This document shows positions 10,164 through 22,942 of a stretch of 64,000 bases of DNA, one piece after another. The position numbers and the translations under genes are program-made. This stretch comes from Haemonchus contortus. Taxonomy: Eukaryota > Nematoda > Chromadorea > Rhabditida > Trichostrongylidae. The notes beneath the pieces were generated by a model that saw only the letters and a list, made by a program, of their open reading frames with translations, did not search any database and was not told the DNA's origin. How positions within the stretch are numbered: the stretch's first letter is position 1; each line of letters opens with the position of its first letter. The stretch spans positions 11,509,514 to 11,573,513 of the forward strand of contig LS997562.1 in NCBI GenBank assembly GCA_000469685.2, read 5' to 3'.

Positions 10164-12993
10164 GACCAAGTATGTCGAGCGGGGATTACCCACATAGGTT
10201 TTGTAACTTAGGCGTTTCGAGAAAACACAATTTTTCGAGAGCTCTGTTATTACATAATGAAGGAGCAAAGTGGCCAGCGGCTTATTTATTCTGTTTTCCA
10301 AACCATTTCTGCCATTGCAACTCAGCTCAGTGCAGACAGGATAAGGAAGACCGATTTCCACCGTTTCAGAGTTCATATTTATTTTGTAGCTACAAAATGA
10401 ATTTTCCAAAAAATATGTAAAAGGAGCTGAAGCAATTAGCCATATCCAATTTGTGACCCGAAAATGGTGCATTCTGTCATTTTTTACGATATAGAGATCA
10501 CGCTGCTAACTTGTTGAATAATGAACTCTTACACAAAATCTGGACGCTCAAAGGTATGCAACCACTTTTTCTTCAGAAGAAAAGAAAGATAATTTTGAAT
10601 GATCTACAATCATTCGAAGACTAGACTACTCAGGAGTGGATCTTTTGTTACTAGATTAATAAATCTTAAGTTCTACGTCGTGGCAGATTCGTCCGGTGAT
10701 TCTGAAAAAATTATTTCTTCAGTCAAACCTTTACCCTTTTATATGAACAGCATAGTTGAGTAGACAAATAGCTAGGTTTGGGATTTTACAATGCCAACTA
10801 TGTAAGGGTTTGACTACCCTATAGTCCGAGTATCGGAGCAAAAAGTAAAGAAGGGCTCTGGTTTTTTCTGGCCCGGCTAGCATGAAGATGCGAGCCAAGC
10901 CTTAAGTACATCCCATAGTACGCATGCCTGCCTGGAAGGATTGGTAGAGCCCTTGTGAACAGATGTAAAATCCAAAGCCTCGATCCACTTTTATGGGAAG
11001 GATAATTGGTTGCATTGATAGTTCAAGATGAGATGTATAGCATCCTAAATGATTGTGACAGCTAACCTTAAATCCGCTTTTCAAATTTGCTAAACGACTC
11101 CGCGAACGAAGTTATATAACCGATTCCCCCTGCGTAATACTGCTGTACCGAACAGGTAAACAAGTGAGAATGAAAAATCAAAAGCTTCACGAATGTTCTC
11201 GTTTTGCATTTTCTGAAAGAAGCCTCTTGAACGCTTTCAAAACGTTTGCACGCTTACTATTGACTATCTATATAGTATCCTTAACATTTTAGGATTCAGA
11301 GGAATAGTAATCTGACGCTTTCCACACTCACGGTAGAGGGCGGTCGAATGACTCGTTTGACCAAAACTCTATTTAGAGGTAACACTGTCCTCGTATTCAG
11401 GGGATACTTTCCTTACTTTCGAAGCGGTGGTAAAAGTTGAGTGGCAATCTCGAAAAAATAGTGTAGGAGAATAGTTGATCAATTCTTGTGCGCATGTGAT
11501 CATCCACTAATTATCAAGAAATCCTTTTGAGGGGTATTCGAGGTGCTGCGGTAGAACACGATATCTACTGGACTCAAACCCTGGATCCAGCCCCAACTAA
11601 CTTTAAGTTGTCTTCTAAGAAGCCTTTAGCAATGATCTAATGCGACGGTGCAATGGTCAGGGATGACAGTGGAGCAGGAACCTTAGGCCACCTCTTCCAG
11701 CGAGGCTACAAAGTGTGCTGTGCCTGAAAATACAACCGTTAGTGATTCAAATGAATTCAATTTATCAAAACAATAGCAGAAGATTTTCTGACTAGAATCC
11801 ATCCGCCTAAGAAATATTTCCCCGCTCGAGACTTCCATTTAGAATAGTAGTAGCGTATTAAATGCGTATTCGTCCTATACAATGACTTGCGGTGGACAGC
11901 CGATGTACAAGTCAGTGGTTTTATCCTCCCAGACGAGCCGTACCAATAACTGAACCCGGAAGACAATCGTGTCATTCCGAGGAAAGTGAATGCCGAGTAG
12001 GACGACGAAGACGTTTGTTATGGTCGCTGAGCACAATACAGAAGCGCTTAAAAGACTGAAGCTTATTTCACACTATCCAACACTATATGTAATGACCGCA
12101 AAGCACCAATATCCACATAACTCAAGCACGATGTTTGCTGCGGTAGCAGACATTGCTGAAACAACGTTAGTGACGTCTGTAGTTATTCGCACCTTATGTG
12201 CGTTTTTCTCCTCTAATGTATTCGGCATTTGCGCTTGTACACTTTAGACATGGCAAAAGGGAAGAAGTGTAGAAAGGACCATCATCTGTATTCCCACCTG
12301 ATTTTGAGTTCAAGCTCATCGGGATATCTGAAACATGATCAGATTGCGGGTCATTAGTTATAAATATTCACAATATCCCTATACCACACATATCGAATTT
12401 GCATGACTACAGGGTTTCCTAAAATTATGGGTGCTACTTCATGGCCATGTTTTTAAAGCTTCTCAGCTGAGAATGTGACTGGAATTAATATTATGTGCTA
12501 CAACATACAACAGTCACATTCCAAAATACTCCGCATGAGCGTGGACAGCGGCCAAAGTTTGCTCTCGCTCTCTTCGCATGTTTCACGCAGGTATGCTCCC
12601 TCCATTTCTTCCCAGCTGTTTTTGAGTCTTGCTTTCTAAGATTCCAAACTGGGACTGCACAACCGACGGGTCCTCAGCTAATCAGGGACCATACAGAGTG
12701 TTCAAGTGAATTGAGATCTAGAAAGCAGGATACCACCGATACCGATTTTTGGTTTCAGCATCTCGGGGACATAAGTTCCATAGGTCTTAACAGGCTATGC
12801 AATCTATCGTTGGTTGAGTGGTAAAGGTTATTTTTGATACATTATGCAGTTTGGTTTTTGGATTGAGAGCTTCGTAGAAGTTTTGGAGAACGTCTGTGGA
12901 ACAAGAGAAAACATTTATTGCAGTGCTACAGTATTAAAACTGCCAGTCTATACTACAAACATGTAATTCACCTCGAATAAAATGAGTAAATAT
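10164..12993. other. Spacer between AD2 and BC2
   Basis: No coding exon is supported. It has the conserved spacer block at 10622-10690, sequence paralogous to 33.2-34.3 kb (10.7-11.7 kb), a partial SINE (about 11795-11965), and the 3' flank of BC2. The BC2 AATAAA is on the minus strand at 12914-12919. Around 11375-11410 lies the paralogous empty site for the 34.0-kb palindromic insertion. Confidence 0.5.
11795..11965 (-). repeat. Partial SINE copy, tail half only
   Basis: It shares GACTTGCGGTGGACAGCCGA and GTTTTATCCTCCCAGACGAG with the 4.1-kb SINE. The tRNA-like head is missing. Confidence 0.55.
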
Positions 12994-15137
12994 TCAGAGA
13001 GAATCGGTGTATTCTTTCAATGATCGTATTCTATGAACAAAGAATGGAACCTGGAACTTTTCACAGTCAGTCCTGTTCATGTTGCGATCGAGTTTGTACA
13101 TGCGCGTCGTATTAAATACCGTATTTATTTGCGTGGAATTGTCGGACTCTTCGAAGAAGTAGCACACGTCCTGAATCGTGGAAAATCGTAATATGTAATG
13201 GAATATGTATAGCTTACTGAAAGAGAGAACAAATGGTGTGTATGTCATGATTTCGAAAGCGAGAACAGGAACAGACACTCATCAAAGATTAAAGAGGGTA
13301 GGTGTGAGTCATGAGGCGCCAGCGTTTGTCGTACGAGACGATAGCGGTCGCGTAAGCAGTCTGCACCCAAATTGTACTATAATATATCGTTGGAAGAAGT
13401 CAGAAGACTATACACTAGAGGGGCAACAAAACAAACAGAGAAGATGGAACTCTGCGAGCATTGTTCGTATTACGGGTCGCTCGGCTCTTTGCTCTAGTTT
13501 TAAAGTTACCAGCCGATAATACTGCGTGTTTTCACTCAAGTTACGCCCATTTCATACACGGTCCAATCCCTCAATAACTCTGCGCACCCCCACCAGCAAA
13601 ATGTACTCTCTCATTCTCTACTACAACCGTTGGTGTCCTGATCTTGTCGCTTGTGCTCTTGTCATATCTGAACGCTCTTGGTCCACGGGGGAACAGAAGT
13701 AATGAATTTCCGCTGATATTTATTTCGTGCAAACATCGCTTTCGCTTGAGGCGCAGTCCAATCATCCGGCTGCCTGTACTCCTACCAAATTTGAGTGCTT
13801 CAGGTCCAATGTGACACGAGCTATGAATTTCCGGTCCGACAGGCACACACATATACACACACAGGAACACACTAAAAGGCACCCTCAAAGTGCTATACAA
13901 GTAGGATATTTGCAAAAAACACCCGAAAGACGCAAGAGAAGGTAGTTTCCACAAATCTAACTGTGAAAATATTTTATAAGAAAATGCAAATATTTAAAAA
14001 ATTCACCTTATTATCAACTATTATCAAGTTACACTGAGTTAGCCCAAGGCATTGCCCCAAGCATTCACCGTGAACTGCATGCCAATAATATGCATTCACC
14101 CGCTTCCCCAGCACATGCATTTCGTTTTCTTTGACATCATAGCGAAAGAATGTATAAGCAATGGAGGAAGAGTACATCTGAAACAGTTGGTATCAGATGG
14201 CAAAAACATAAGTGCTCATTTGGGAAGTATTCAGTGCCAAGCCCTGAGCAGCTTCGCAACGGTACGACAGATTAAAGGCACCGTTCACGATAAAAAAGTT
14301 GTTGAGCTCTTACCTTATTGATACTCAGCGGCCCCCATGGGTTGTAGAAGGGACCCTCTCACTCCCCCAATCTCGACGTCCAGGGCATAGTGGCAGCCCC
14401 GTTGTTGCCGTAGTTCGCGTTCCCGCCTCTCGATCGTTGTCACGTTAGACGAGTGTCGAGACAATACAGATTGCTATTATTCGTTCTAGGACCCACGCAC
14501 AATCAGCTAATCGCCGAGTGATGAGGCGCCATTTTTCTCTGATACTTTTTTCCTCTGTTTTTCTTTTTGCTGCTGCGATCCCTTATTTAATTTCCTACTC
14601 CTAGAGGCTGAAAAAGGTGAGCTACTTTTGCTGTCACTAGGGTTTTCAGTTTATTTATGCTTATAAGTGATTGAATTTTTTCTTACCATTGTCTGTTATT
14701 CGCACCAGGACCCACACGCGCGCAGTGAAACACACTGTTTAGCTCGTCCGGACGCCCCACTCTTCTTCATTTTTCTGGTTTCATTCTCGTCTAGCCCCCT
14801 TTTTAACGTTTTTTCGAAGTTTTTTTTCACTTTGCAAACACCGATGCACGCAGTTTCTTCACCTCAGTCGCACCGGTTTCGATCTTGTCTTCCATTTTTC
14901 GTCATAACCTGGATTACCCAGAACTGTCGTGAACGGTGCCTTTAAAGCACCTCCTCGATCAGCCTTTAAAAATCTTTATGTACTTCCCCTCTTCGTCTTA
15001 TCCAAGCACTTCCCCTCAGTTGTTAAGATTTGGCTCATGTCTTTACTCTAAAAAAATGCTCAGTTATCGTTACAAGCGTATATAAAACGTTGTACCTGAG
15101 AAAGAAACAGTACGAGGAGCACTGGTGTCCAAGACAT
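12994..15137 (-). CDS. Secreted PAN_3-like protein, BC copy 2 (BC2)
   Basis: Minus-strand exons: 15096-15137 (MSWTPVLLVLFLSQ), 14007-14177 (57 codons) and 12994-13170 (58 codons plus stop); 129 residues, all phase 0. Exon 2 reads MYSSSIAYTFFRYD and then the cluster GECLGQCLGLTQC. Exon 3 begins DVCYFFEESDNST and carries YKLDRNMNRTDCEK, then a 19-residue C-terminal tail. The five cysteines match the array consensus, supporting a single secreted PAN/apple-type domain. The AATAAA on the minus strand at 12914-12919 is about 75 nt past the stop. A complete TTAA-MITE (14276-14941) occupies intron 1. It is most similar to BC3. Confident as a gene, moderate for the domain name. Confidence 0.7.
14276..14941. 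mobile_element. Complete TTAA-MITE, 666 bp
   Basis: The termini are AGGCACCGTTCACGA at 14276 and its exact complement TCGTGAACGGTGCCT ending at 14941. They are flanked by TTAA at 14272-14275 and 14942-14945, the target-site duplication typical of piggyBac-class elements. No transposase-like frame is seen inside. It interrupts intron 1 of BC2. Confidence 0.75.
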
Positions 15138-15739
15138 GGCGAAGTGCGTCATTCTCCAAGTAGATTCTGTAAATTACAGCGTGATGAATGTTCTTTGAAA
15201 TACCATAACTATTGGAAAACACTGTATGAATTAGTCGGCTGCTTGCTTATTCTAAGGAATCCTAAACTGAGCGAAGACTGTGAGGCTAACGTCGCACATC
15301 AAAACGTTCCTGACACCTCAACTCGGCCCAACGCAGGATAGAGGGGTGTTTTTCAACGTTTTTCGATTCGTAGATATGTTACAATATGAACCGCATTAAT
15401 CTTTTTAGATAGTTTTGATATGGCTCGATGTAATCTATGTTGTAACTGATAATTGGCTGTATGTATGCATACTTGTGTGTTGTAATATCATGGTTAGATG
15501 GAGGCACCAAATGCCGAAAGCCTATAATAAAATTGAGAATCAAACTAAAAATGAGGGTAGAGACATTGAAAATTGAGACCGAATCGGAAAGGAGGGCTAA
15601 AAAATAACATTGAATTACTACATCAATAAAAGCTTTTCTAATGCTCCATGTGTCAGCGTGCCTGAGCATATGAACATTATCACACGCTGACGTTCCGGAC
15701 TCCAATTCTAGATCTTTTGCTAAGACTAACCGAGACTTT

Positions 15740-15925
15740 CATCTCTCGTGGACGGCCTAATTCGTACCAGAGATATCTGGTAATATTATATAAAATACTG
15801 AGCTGTGCATCGGCAATTCGCCGCAGCTCATTTTGAAGGTCACATACGCAATCAAACCGCCTCTACGATTCTGGATGGAAGTCGAATGCGGGAAGCATCC
15901 TAAACAATTGAAGTTTTAATACCTT
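15740..15925 (+). repeat. Partial SINE copy
   Basis: Its 3' half (GGTCACATACGCA, then TCTACGATTCTGGATGGAAG and TCGAATGCGGGAAGCATCC) matches the tail half of the plus-oriented 6.3-kb copy. The head is lost. Confidence 0.5.
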
Positions 15926-16092
15926 GATTCCCGGGAACTTTTCAATACATTCTCTAGTAGATAGGTACCTATCGTTGTAAGTGACAAAAAGTAGCGGACG
16001 GGGCTAACTGTAGTACGTATTTCCGGGAGCTGATTCAAATCTGCTTTTCAAATTTGCCGTCAAACAATTCACCGAAAAAAGTTAAGAAGGTA

Positions 16093-17214
16093 GTCTCAGG
16101 TGAGTGCTTGACGCAAACTAACACCTGAGATATGAAAGCAACAACAATGCAGTTTTTGCATTCTGCGGAACGTCTTCCTTAAAAACGGGGAACCCTTTGT
16201 GTGTTGATTTTACCACCTTCAGCGGCCTTAGGCGATGAACGAGGCGTTTGGGTTCCTGTCAAAGTCATTTAATATGGTCACAGTTTCTTTGCACTTCTCA
16301 TTCATTCTACATTCTGAGGATGTTGAAATTACGTATTTAACCGAATGGAGGCAGCGTTTTGTGGGCTTCTCAAAATCACCTGATGAGTGCTTAAGAAATC
16401 AGTAGCGACAGTAGACAAGTGACAGTCAGCGGAGAGTAGAGTCGTGAGTGTGCGCGCAAACGTTAAGATTATGAGCGTCTACGCATTTAGTGATATTTAA
16501 AAATTCAAAACGACAAGAGAAAGATGAATATGCAGAATTGCTCCTTGCTTTTGTTGATAGCTACACGACCTTCAAAAAATGCTCAAGAGTCCACAATAGC
16601 AAGATGCATGTTGGTGAGTGCCACCCTACTCTGAAGTGCTTGCTCACTGTAAGCGTTTTGGATGCTCCTAGAAATTCGATGCACGAAAGAGTTCCTGCTT
16701 CGAAATTTCGCCACAACTTTCTTATTAAAGTTAGGTCCATAAAGGATGAGTGATGCAGGATATTTCTACAACAATATTGGACCAAAAAAACGCAAGACAA
16801 GCAAGACACGGCGAAAAGGCAAGACACATGGAAGAACGGCTTCTACCAGAAATTGACTGCGCGACTCTTTCTACTCTCATCGAGCCTCTGAAAGCTAGAA
16901 GTTGCAGCGCGTGCTTTTTCTTCACAGATCCCACAGAACAAGTGTTGTACGTGGGTAAGCAATGAGTTAGTAGTGATAAATGTACGGTTCATGTAGGAAG
17001 CGCAACGCCTCGGGCATCGCCTCAGGCCGCTGAAAATCGTAAAATCAACACACAGAGGGTCTCCCGTTCTTGAGGAAGAATCTTCTCGAAATGCAAAACT
17101 ACATCCCCACAAAACGCGGTCCATCGTCTCATACCGATGAAGCGTCACGCTTGCTCTCAGCGTTGCTGCTCCCATTTCTTAAGTGCTCGTTTGCATCAAG
17201 CACTCACCCTGAGA
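16093..17214. mobile_element. Element with long terminal inverted repeats, about 1.1 kb
   Basis: The left end GTCTCAGGTGAGTGCTTGAC (16093) is mirrored by CAAGCACTCACCCTGAGAC ending near 17212. The inverted similarity continues inward: GTGTGTTGATTTTACCACCTT at about 16199 against AAAATCGTAAAATCAACACAC at about 17032, and GCGGCCTTAGGCGATG against CATCGCCTCAGGCCGC. The arms are roughly 160-220 bp and imperfect. I see no recognisable transposase in the interior and no clear target-site duplication. It is probably a non-autonomous DNA transposon. Confidence 0.6.
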
Positions 17215-17999
17215 CCATCTTCATAACCTAATTGGGGAAATCGCTTGGCAAGTTTGTAAAGCAGATTTGATATCAGCGCCTGGAAATATGTATAGCAGTA
17301 CATTCCAAGTGGCTACTTCGACTTGAGATCCTTCCCTTGTTAGCTTCGAAAGGACCTTAACTGATGGGACCTTGTGTTATTCGAAAACTCACCGAACATA
17401 TGGTATACAACACCAAATTGCTTTAAAAAAAGAAATCATTCTAGAAAATATACGACCTTTTAGACCTGGCTGCCTAAGAGTGAATCTTTTGTTGCTAAGT
17501 AAGTAATTCTTAAATACTGTCACGGTAGTTTTTCCGAAAAGGTGGTCCGGCAATTTTAAGGGCATCATTGCTCCACTCAGATGTTCATAACAACCAACTG
17601 ACATGATTGAATAGACAGTATTTCTTCCTCCAAATTTCACTATGACAACCATCTAGACTACCATATAGCTCAATATCGAGCAAAAAGAGAAGTAAGGAGG
17701 CCGTTGCATACTGGTTAGATTGCAAACCGCGATTGAAACGGCGTGATTTGCACTTCTAAAGAGCAAGGTTAGATGATACTTTGTGAATGCGCTCTAAGGT
17801 CAATTTGAAGAAAAGCTCAAGGTCAAGCTTCAGACAGTTTTTCATAAAGCTATGGCTTCCCAGGGTGCCATATGTGGCACTGTAGGATGGAGAAATGGTC
17901 AAGATATTAAAAGGACTCAAAGGTTGCGTCAGCTGTACGCCACACCCATATGTAAACGATTTTTTAACAAGATTGTGGAGGCTGCACCCCTTATAAGAT

Positions 18000-18865
18000 A
18001 AAACCAAGATGGGAATCCAAACCAGTCGCGACTAATGGCTGAAGCAGAAGGCAGTATTGCACATTACGCACACTGCAATTTCTTTACGCAACTGCAGCAA
18101 CTGAGGTCTCGTCTAATACCCCTTCCATCGCATATCCATCCTGTTATTCTTTTACAACTCCTACCTTCCCTAATTTCAAGAAATCTTATATTCCATGAAT
18201 CTCCACCGACACGTTCGCTTTTGAAATCCAAGGCACAGTTCATGATAACTTTGGGTTATACAGATTACGACGGAAATGAAAGAGGTGGAGAATAATGCGA
18301 TGGAGGCGAAGAAAGCACGCGAATCTGTTTTCCCGATGTGAGAAAAGGCTTCGAAAAAGGGGCTAGATGAGAATATGACAAAAAATGAAGTAGAAGGGGT
18401 CTTTGGCCGAGCTATACAATGTGTGCCATTGCGTACGTATGGGTGTTGGGGCGAATACTGAGTACAGTCAGCGCAAATGACATTTGAAAATTTATTTGTT
18501 CATAGGAATAAGTTAACAAAAACAGTGTTGTAAGCAGAAATAATCCACCTTTTTCATCCTCTTAGGGCAGAACTCTTGATAAAGGAATGCAGCAGCAAAA
18601 TGAATAGCAGAGAATAATAGGATAGGAGCAAAACATCGCCTCATCAATCGGCGATGAGCTGATTGCACGCTGGAAGTGTGGGTCTTGGCGCGAATATTGC
18701 GATCTGTACTGCCTCTAAAACTCGTCTGACATAGCATCGGTCAACGAGCGCGGTATTGGACCGATTCGGTAATGGAGCCCCTGTTATGCCGTAGCTCTTG
18801 AGGTCACTGGGCGATTCTGAGAGGGAATTGAGGAAACCATTTTTATCGTGAACTGTGTAACTCAA
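18000..18865. repeat. Nested or fragmentary TTAA-MITE-family sequence
   Basis: A terminus-like AAGGCACAGTTCATGATAA lies at about 18229 and an opposed TTATCGTGAACTGTGTAACTC at about 18843. The interior segment near 18655-18690 (TCGGCGATGAGCTGATTG) matches the interior of the 14.3-kb element in reverse. The stretch 18070-18110 matches 51997-52030. Ends are uncertain. Confidence 0.45.
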
Positions 18866-20010
18866 AGGTTTTGATGTCTACGTAGTACATCATGATACCC
18901 CTCTTGTCATGTAGGGACTAAATCTATCCTTCGTGAGGTCCCAAACTGAGCCCTGCTCTCCATGAAAAACTGGCATTCCATTGATATATTAAATAGAATG
19001 TGTTCCAAAGGAAGAAAAGTATGCAGAAGAATTGTAGACTTTTGGGAAACTAGGTTGCTTAAAAGTGAATTTCGTGTTGCTATGCAAGTAAATCTCGAGC
19101 TATAACGTGGCAGTTTTGCCAAAAAAAGCGGTTCGGTATTTTGAGAGCATTATATCTCTAGATATTTCGCCAACATTGATAAAGTAGTTAACGCCATAAT
19201 ATGTCTTTTGGCTTCTTTGCTTACTTTATTAACCGTTGTACGACAAAAAAAAGTAACTGTCGTAAGCCTACCTGGAGGTAGTGGCCGAACTAGGGTTTGA
19301 CCGTGAGCATGTGCATGAGTTGGTGTGGCTTTCACCACTGTTCACTCCATCGAAAGGGAGCTCTTGTGATCTAACTTCAGCTGCTCTAGATTTATATTAA
19401 TATTCTCCTGCCTCCGTACCACGTCACACTTGTCGGAAAGAATTAGCCTCCCTCCTGCTCGAGTCTCCTTTACCCAAGAGGATTCAACGTCTCAACTCAC
19501 AATGACGGCGTGACCATGTCCTGCCTTCGTATAACGTCCAGAAAAGGTCGGGATCCTTTCTGCTCGAGTCTCCTCCACCTAATAGAGGATTCGTAGTCTC
19601 AACTCACCATGACGGCGTAGCCATCACTGCTAGCCAGCTTTCAATAGAGATCTTAGAGGTGGAACTTTTCCCTTACTTTTCGGCACTGGGTATGATACAA
19701 ATGTGCTGGACCATTTCGAGCCAAATGTGTTGCACCAATCGAGCGACTTGAAAACTCCTCTCCACTAAGAGCGCATGGAGTCCAAATCTGCTTTTCCACC
19801 GACTCCTTCTGTGGCGTGGTGTTGATCCCCTCATAAATTTTCCAGCACATTCTCTTAACAGAAGGAGTCGATTCTGAGGTCTGTCGAACGGTCAGGTATG
19901 GCAGAAAAAGTGGGTCAGATCTTCTACCTAGACTACAAAGTGTTCGTGTACGTCCGTTGTATTTCAGATTTTCCCCGAATTACTTCCGTAATGAAGGTAA
20001 GAGCTTTGTA

Positions 20011-20284
20011 GCATCAGTCAACCGCGTCTGAGAAATGTTCCTCAGAACTCGAATCCCATACAGGATCGCAGCAGCTTATTAAATGCGTATGGAACTACAC
20101 TATGACTTGAGGTTGCCAGCCGTATACAATTTAATGACCTTATCGCCTCGCATCAGTCTGATACAATCAACCGGTCCCGAAGAGTTAGAATTTCTGGTTG
20201 GCCTAGGCTAGCATGGAGACGGATTTAGAGCCCCTGACCTTGAGTGTGTGATAGTGCGCCTCTTCCCACTATACCACCTCCACC
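20011..20284 (-). mobile_element. tRNA-derived SINE copy
   Basis: The whole body aligns by eye with the 4.1-kb copy. The head end TGGAGGTGGTATAGTGGG is the complement of about 20262-20279 and the B-box region near 20227-20240 is mutated. It is the sister of the copy at 29915-30178. Confidence 0.55.
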
Positions 20285-20435
20285 CTCTATCGTATTACTA
20301 ATTACTAATATTCGTGAAGTAATGCATAATGGTCTAGAAACAGTTGCACTCATATATTGCATTCTAGAACTCAATGTACTTCTACAGATAGCATGAGTAC
20401 TTTCCTGGCTGAGTATCGGAGTGACGTAAGTTTAA

Positions 20436-20897
20436 AGGCACTGTTCACGAAAAAAATGTTTTCGGAGATCTGCACATGGTTTGAATTCGACGCCCCCTCT
20501 GATACCATTTGTGCAGGAATGAGGTCGGAAAACGGTCTGGATAGGGCACAATAAGGGCAGGAACATTAGGGGACGGGATGCCTTCGCCCCTCGCTAGGCT
20601 GACTATGAAATCTAATTGCCGTTCATCACTTTCGCATTGGGCGAAGTTGTCTGCTTGAGTGTGTTGTCTGCTATTGCAGACATTGCGTCGCCTAACTGCA
20701 CTCGCCCGAACACTCCCTTAACCGCCGTTCTTCCAATGTGAAACTCGTCCAACCCCCCTTTCCAGCTCTTTTTTGACCTTTCTATTTCTTTTTGTTCATC
20801 ATTTTTTGTGCTTTTTTCGTTGTTATCGCTTTATTCTAGAGTAGTTCTATGAATTCCCGTCAAAAAAGGTACCCTGAATTTATCGTAAACGGTGCCT
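20436..20897. mobile_element. Complete TTAA-MITE, 462 bp
   Basis: The left terminus AGGCACTGTTCACGA and right terminus TCGTAAACGGTGCCT are near-perfect complements. They are flanked by TTAA at 20432-20435 and 20898-20901. There is no coding capacity. It is a shorter member of the family seen at 14276-14941. Confidence 0.72.
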
Positions 20898-21338
20898 TTA
20901 AATGAACACTACAATCACGTATTAGTTGGTCGATCAAACGAATTGACATCGCTTAATGGCAAACACTCTTAACATACCGAGAAGAGAGTAGGATAGTTGT
21001 TTGAAAGGGTTCGCCATGGAAGCTTGACAGCATGCTTCGTAACTTTTGTTCTAGTTTGCTCAATGGAATACGCAGTTTTGAGGTCCTCAAGTCTGTTTAG
21101 ATATTAGGGTCTCGGCATCCCTTCGACATTTATACTTCATGTTCCTTCAATCTGCGCTTTGTCATTCCTCTGCTCGAATAACTCTCAAGTCTTTCCGATT
21201 CTATGATGGGTAACCTCCCAGCATTACCTCATTCAAAATTTTGAGTTTCATGCATTTATCGCAAAGCTACTGTGTTTGTATTTGCTGTTTCGTGAAGAAC
21301 ATGTAAACAGCTTGGTTTATGTGAAATGAATGACGCAG

Positions 21339-22586
21339 TCAGTCACACAGCCGAATCATAAAATGACATATACGCATGTACTGAAGATCCACAGATTTAT
21401 AGTAAGTCTTACTCGAGTTGTCTTGGAACGCATAGTGTACATTGAGTGCAATACTCATCCCCTTGTTTGAGGCTCTATACATGGTGCACGAATTCTTAAA
21501 TTGAGATATGTCGCTTTATCGATTTGTAAACATGCCGTTCAACGTATGGGAGAGTAGACACATCACGACTCACCTCACAACAACACGCTCACCTAGCCAC
21601 AAGAAGTGAATTATCCTCGCGACATTTACAGCTGACTGGAAGTTCAAACCCTTGAGTTCATCCGTTTTGACACATGGCCACTCATACGACAACACACAGT
21701 TCGGGTAGAAGATCCCAACATTCACTGAGAATAATTTACGTTCCGGACAGAGAAGGCTTCAATCTGGAGGGTCGAAAAAGCAAGACGGAACTTCCTGAGC
21801 ACTGCTCAGACTATATGGTGTTTAGAGATTAAACGAAGCGCTCAAGATAAAGGCTCTCTTGACAAGATTTGCACGACCTGGCTCTACTGCCTCTGAAAGA
21901 ATCCGGTGCACACTACCATCTGGGAAAGTTCACGATTCGAAAAACCTCCCGGTAGAGGTTGTGATGACCCATTTACTGGTTTTCGAACATTCCTTGAAAC
22001 GCAATTTCGGATTCCTGACAGCTGTTATGTTGCTTTCCAACCACACTACCCTTCCTAAATATACAGGTCCAGTATAGGAGATGATGATGGACCAAAAAGC
22101 AGCTTGAGCGGTTGAGCAGGAGCATGGCTGAACAGAAAAAAGTTTTTGACTCTGAATGGGAAGTAGCCAACAGCAGCAGCTTAGATGATGCTCGATCCAA
22201 GAGACTCTAATCCAAAAACTTTGCTATACTACTAGTAGGGTAGAGAGTCTTACCAAACATGTCATTAGTTTGACTTTTTCTTCTTCATGGATTCATTGCT
22301 TCTATATGACAAAAGATTTGGACATACCGTGGTGCTGCCATATGAGAGCTTCCCAGCTCCGTAGAGCAATTCACATAGTCAAGCTCGCTCAGCTACGAGT
22401 TCTTGAGCTCTTCAGTTTTGCTTTGATATTTTCTTCTTCCATTTTTTCTAAACATTTTCTATCCAATTGTATAAACTTGACTTCTGCCATTTTTTCACAA
22501 AATTCACTAAATTATTATAGAAAAACGTGCACAGAATGTCGCACCTGAGAGGGTAGCAGCACTATGAACATTGTTGTCAAAGACAT
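21339..22586 (-). pseudogene. AD subfamily copy 3 (AD3), probably decayed
   Basis: Exon positions are 22545-22586 (MSLTTMFIVLLPSQ, intact, 42 nt), about 21946-22127 and 21339-21494. Frames inside the exons are open, but two of the three cluster cysteines of exon 2 are replaced (RFKECSKTSKW instead of CxxxCxxxxxC). The exon-2 donor seen in AD1 and AD2 (GTGAG) is lost through a small deletion, so the nearest GT would put exon 3 out of frame. Exon 3 keeps NSCTMYRASN and then a long tail. I call it a pseudogene. A diverged functional gene using another donor cannot be excluded. Confidence 0.55.
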
Positions 22587-22942
22587 GACCAGGTATGTCG
22601 AGTTCGAATTACCCGAATAAGTTTTGTAATTTAGGCTTTCAAAACTCTCATGACTTGCCGGAAACTGTGTCATTACATAATGCAGAAGCTAAGTTGCCAG
22701 CAGTTTGCTCATGCTGCACTTCAACAAAGATGATGAGGTAACATCGCAACATTGAACCGTTTCTACCATCGCAACTCACCATCAGCTCAGTACAGATAGG
22801 ATCAGATAAGCCGCTTCCACCATTTTGAAGTTCATATTTATTTTATGGCTTTGAATCGGATTTTCAAGTAAATATGTCAAAAAGGAACTGAAGCAATTAG
22901 CAGAATCGAACCTGTGACTGGTGTGTTCTGTCATTTTTTACG

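Larger units (their letters stand above)
15138..21338. other. Long spacer between BC2 and AD3
   Basis: No host exon is supported in 6.2 kb. It holds a partial SINE (about 15740-15925), a long-TIR element (16093-17214), the conserved spacer block (17462-17530, repeated in diverged form near 19060), MITE-related sequence (about 18000-18865), a SINE (20011-20284) and a complete TTAA-MITE (20436-20897). The 3' flank of the AD3 relic has GATAAA on the minus strand at 21255-21260. The spacer has grown mainly by insertion. Confidence 0.5.
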
